Source: Acidobacteriota bacterium (GTDB lineage Bacteria > Acidobacteriota > Terriglobia > Acidiferrales > UBA7541). From it: DNA of 7,759 nucleotides. The stretch spans positions 1 through 7,759 of the forward strand of contig PMOP01000129.1 in the NCBI GenBank assembly GCA_003161495.1, given 5' to 3'. Shown here piece after piece: positions 6,648 through 7,759 of this stretch (the stretch's first letter is position 1; every line of letters begins with the position of its first letter). The position numbers and the translations under genes are program-made. Below the pieces are notes generated by a model, which was not told where the DNA came from, did no database searches, and was given only the letters and a program-made list of their open reading frames with translations.

Positions 6648-6735
6648 AGGCAATCCTTAAGCGCCGCTTGGCTGGCGACACGATTCGCTTCCATGGATCG
6701 AGCCGCGGGGGCACGACGTGTCATGCGCTACATTA

Positions 6736-6747
6736 GCGAACGTTCGC
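6736..6747. repeat. 12-bp perfect palindrome in the FTR1 leader
   Basis: GCGAACGTTCGC is a perfect palindrome without a spacer, about 90 bases upstream of the FTR1 start and about 70 bases after the proposed transcription start. It may be a protein-binding site; as RNA it has no loop and would fold only weakly. Confidence 0.5.
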
Positions 6748-6773
6748 GTGAAGGCAAAGCCTGCGCACAAAAT

Positions 6774-6790
6774 GGACCCCGAGGGGGCCC
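6774..6790 (-). other. GC-rich hairpin in the FTR1 mRNA leader
   Basis: In the minus-strand transcript GGGCCCC, loop CTC, GGGGTCC can form a seven-pair stem with one G-U pair. It begins about 30 bases after the proposed transcription start and could shape the leader or slow polymerase. There is no T-run, so it is not a typical terminator. Confidence 0.4.
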
Positions 6791-6795
6791 TTTCT

Positions 6796-6816
6796 AGTTG
6801 CAACTCATTCGCAACT
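6796..6816. promoter_or_regulatory. Candidate operator: AGTTGC-N9-GCAACT palindrome (Fur-like position)
   Basis: AGTTGC (6796-6801) and GCAACT (6811-6816) are perfect 6-bp arms around a 9-bp centre, AACTCATTC. A third half-site, GCAACT at 6800-6805, overlaps the first arm and repeats 11 bp from the last, about one helical turn. The central CATTC resembles the ATCATT core of some Fur sites, but the match to the classical 19-bp Fur box is only moderate. The site begins within a few bases of the expected transcription start of the iron operon, a usual place for a repressor. Iron-dependent repression is inferred from the gene content and position. Confidence 0.5.
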
Positions 6817-6825
6817 GGACATAGT

Positions 6826-6855
6826 AGTGTACATGCCGCCATCTCCCGGGGTCAA
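6826..6855 (-). promoter_or_regulatory. Sigma70-like promoter for the FTR1 operon
   Basis: On the minus strand TTGACC (6855-6850, five of six to the -35 consensus) is followed after 18 bases by TACACT (6831-6826, four of six to the -10 consensus). Transcription would start near 6817-6820, leaving a leader of about 170 bases before the FTR1 start. No stronger promoter was seen in this intergenic region for the minus strand. Confidence 0.5.
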
Positions 6856-6863
6856 GTTTGCCT

Positions 6864-6896
6864 ATTTCAAATCAGTCTCAAATTTGAAATTTCAAA
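6864..6896. promoter_or_regulatory. AT-rich ATTTCAAA inverted-repeat array
   Basis: ATTTCAAAT (6864-6872) and ATTTGAAAT (6882-6890) form a perfect 9-bp inverted repeat with a 9-bp spacer. The right arm is also part of a perfect 14-bp palindrome, TTTGAAATTTCAAA (6883-6896), giving three related half-sites. The array is sharply AT-rich compared with the flanks. It lies just upstream of the iron-operon -35 and about 40-70 bp upstream of the secretin-like gene, so it could be a regulator site or promoter element shared by both directions. Confidence 0.55.
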
Positions 6897-6935
6897 CGCC
6901 CTGGTGCGTCCCATGACGGTAGAATATGCATCTAC

Positions 6936-7759
6936 ATGATTCTAGCCATGATTCAGCCCCGAAGCCACAACGCAATTCGTCCCAAAACCGGCCGGTTGGT
7001 TATGGCCGCCGGACGCTTCGCGGCAATTGCTTTTGCGGGATTGCTTATCGTGGCACCAGCTTTGCCCCAATCTTCATCGAATAGCCCTGCTTCACCGGCT
7101 CCCTCTCCTGCGCGGGCCGCGTCACCATCCACGCCTGCTCCCCAACCGGATAAGGGTCGCGCGAAAAAGGCCTTCCAGGCGGGCCGGCGCGCGGAACAAT
7201 CCGGCGACTGGAAAGCGGAGTTTGCCGCCTATTCCGAAGCGGCGACCTACGATCCGTCCAGCCGGGAATATAAAATGTTGCGGGAACACGCGCGGTTTCA
7301 AGTTATTCAATCGCTCGTCGATAACGCCGAACGCCAGGCCATCGCCGGAGATATTCCGGGCGCGCGCGCGTTGCTCGTCCAGGCGCTGGAGATTGATCCC
7401 AATTTCGTGGTGGCGCGGGAGCGCCTGGCGGAATTGACGCCGGGTGTCGCAGAAACGGGCGCGGAAAAAGGCCCGCGACTCGCTGGTTTGCCCCGACTGA
7501 TTATCAAGCCGGGAGCGCAGGCCTTCGACTTTCGCGGCACAACTCGGGGCGCCTTCGAGGAAATCGGCAAACAATTTGGCGTGAAGATGATTTTTGACGG
7601 CGATCTGGCAGACCGGTCGATCCGGTTTCAGGTTCCGAGTTTGGATTTTGACACGGCGGTGATGGTCCTTTCGCGCCACACCAGGGCGTTTACCCGGGTC
7701 GTGGACGCGCACACGATGTTTGTCACCGAAGATACTCCGCAAAAAGTGAAGGATTACAC
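6936..7759 (+). CDS. TPR- and STN-domain secretin-like protein, 3' end beyond window
   Basis: The open frame runs from an ATG at 6936 to the window edge without a stop, giving 274 codons of a longer gene. It resembles the N-terminal part of acidobacterial type II secretion/type IV pilus secretins (GspD/PilQ family). An N-terminal hydrophobic segment (about 26-41, ending APALPQ) looks like a signal peptide. It is followed by a Pro/Ser/Ala-rich linker (about 45-72), TPR-like helices (about 74-107 and 125-166) and an STN-like module (about 195-264: DFRG at 198-201, then MIFDGDLADR at 218-227). The N0/STN, NolW and secretin channel domains normally follow further downstream. Other possible starts are ATG at 6948 and 7002; the last gives a compact signal peptide beginning MAAGRF. 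None has a good Shine-Dalgarno. The protein should reach the periplasm and outer membrane. It could instead be a TPR/STN protein without a channel domain, which the window cannot settle. Confidence 0.72.
   Translation, partial: MILAMIQPRSHNAIRPKTGRLVMAAGRFAAIAFAGLLIVAPALPQSSSNSPASPAPSPARAASPSTPAPQPDKGRAKKAFQAGRRAEQSGDWKAEFAAYSEAATYDPSSREYKMLREHARFQVIQSLVDNAERQAIAGDIPGARALLVQALEIDPNFVVARERLAELTPGVAETGAEKGPRLAGLPRLIIKPGAQAFDFRGTTRGAFEEIGKQFGVKMIFDGDLADRSIRFQVPSLDFDTAVMVLSRHTRAFTRVVDAHTMFVTEDTPQKVKDY

Larger units (their letters stand above)
6648..6935. other. Divergent intergenic control region
   Basis: This 288-bp region separates the start of the FTR1 gene (minus) from the start of the secretin-like gene (plus). 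It contains a sigma70-like promoter for the iron operon, a palindrome at the expected transcription start, an AT-rich inverted-repeat array, and a leader of about 170 bases with two further palindromes. A 61-codon open frame (6657-6842, minus) shows no recognisable protein features and is not called as a gene. Confidence 0.7.

Noticed and set aside
6657..6842. 61-codon minus-strand open frame upstream of FTR1
   Set aside because: No recognisable sequence and no clear ribosome-binding site; its start overlaps the proposed -10 to operator region.
6919..6935. GTAGA-N7-TCTAC inverted repeat just before the secretin-like ATG
   Set aside because: Only 5-bp arms with a mismatched centre; such a repeat is expected by chance and no function can be argued.

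Overview
The window looks like chromosome of a GC-rich soil-type bacterium, most likely an acidobacterium (Terriglobia-like). This assignment rests on three things: the PilZ protein carries a GNIWGI-x5-EDW stretch that I associate with acidobacterial PilZ proteins; a TPR plus STN secretin subunit of a type common in that phylum starts at the right edge; and REP-like palindromes of the form GTAGC-CCGGG-TC-TTCA-GA-CCCGG occur between genes. No rRNA, tRNA, CRISPR array, transposase or phage gene was seen, and the taxonomy is an inference.

Layout. Six genes lie on the minus strand and one on the plus strand. Read in the direction of transcription from a divergent control region at about 6648-6935, the minus-strand genes are: an FTR1-type iron permease fused to a C-terminal FtrD-like (DUF2318) Cys-rich domain (5388-6647); an 86-bp compound palindrome (5245-5330); two FtsX/MacB-type ABC permeases (3919-5202 and 2781-3899); their ATPase (2104-2784, ATGA overlap with the permease); a small DUF971 protein with two CPCxxC clusters (1663-2091); and, after a 150-bp gap, a PilZ-domain protein with a long coiled coil (143-1513). 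On the plus strand a secretin-like gene starts at 6936 and runs off the right edge.

How the genes fit together. FTR1 plus an FtrD-like domain plus two FtsX-like permeases plus an ATPase is the core of the P19/Ftr-type iron uptake loci known from Campylobacter, Bordetella and Brucella. The iron-binding P19 (FtrA) and cupredoxin (FtrB) partners are not in this window. FTR1 would move iron across the inner membrane, the FtrD-like domain probably handles electrons or metal on the outer face, and the ABC permease pair has an unclear role in the same system. The DUF971 protein, with six clustered cysteines, is translationally close to the ATPase and may be a metal or Fe-S accessory. The PilZ and secretin genes are probably separate units.

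Control. A sigma70-like promoter (-35 at 6850-6855, -10 at 6826-6831) points at the iron operon, and a 21-bp GCAACT palindrome sits where transcription should start. Farther upstream is an AT-rich array of ATTTCAAA inverted repeats shared by the two divergent genes. These are the best candidate operator sites in the window, and an iron-responsive repressor of the Fur type is the obvious hypothesis.
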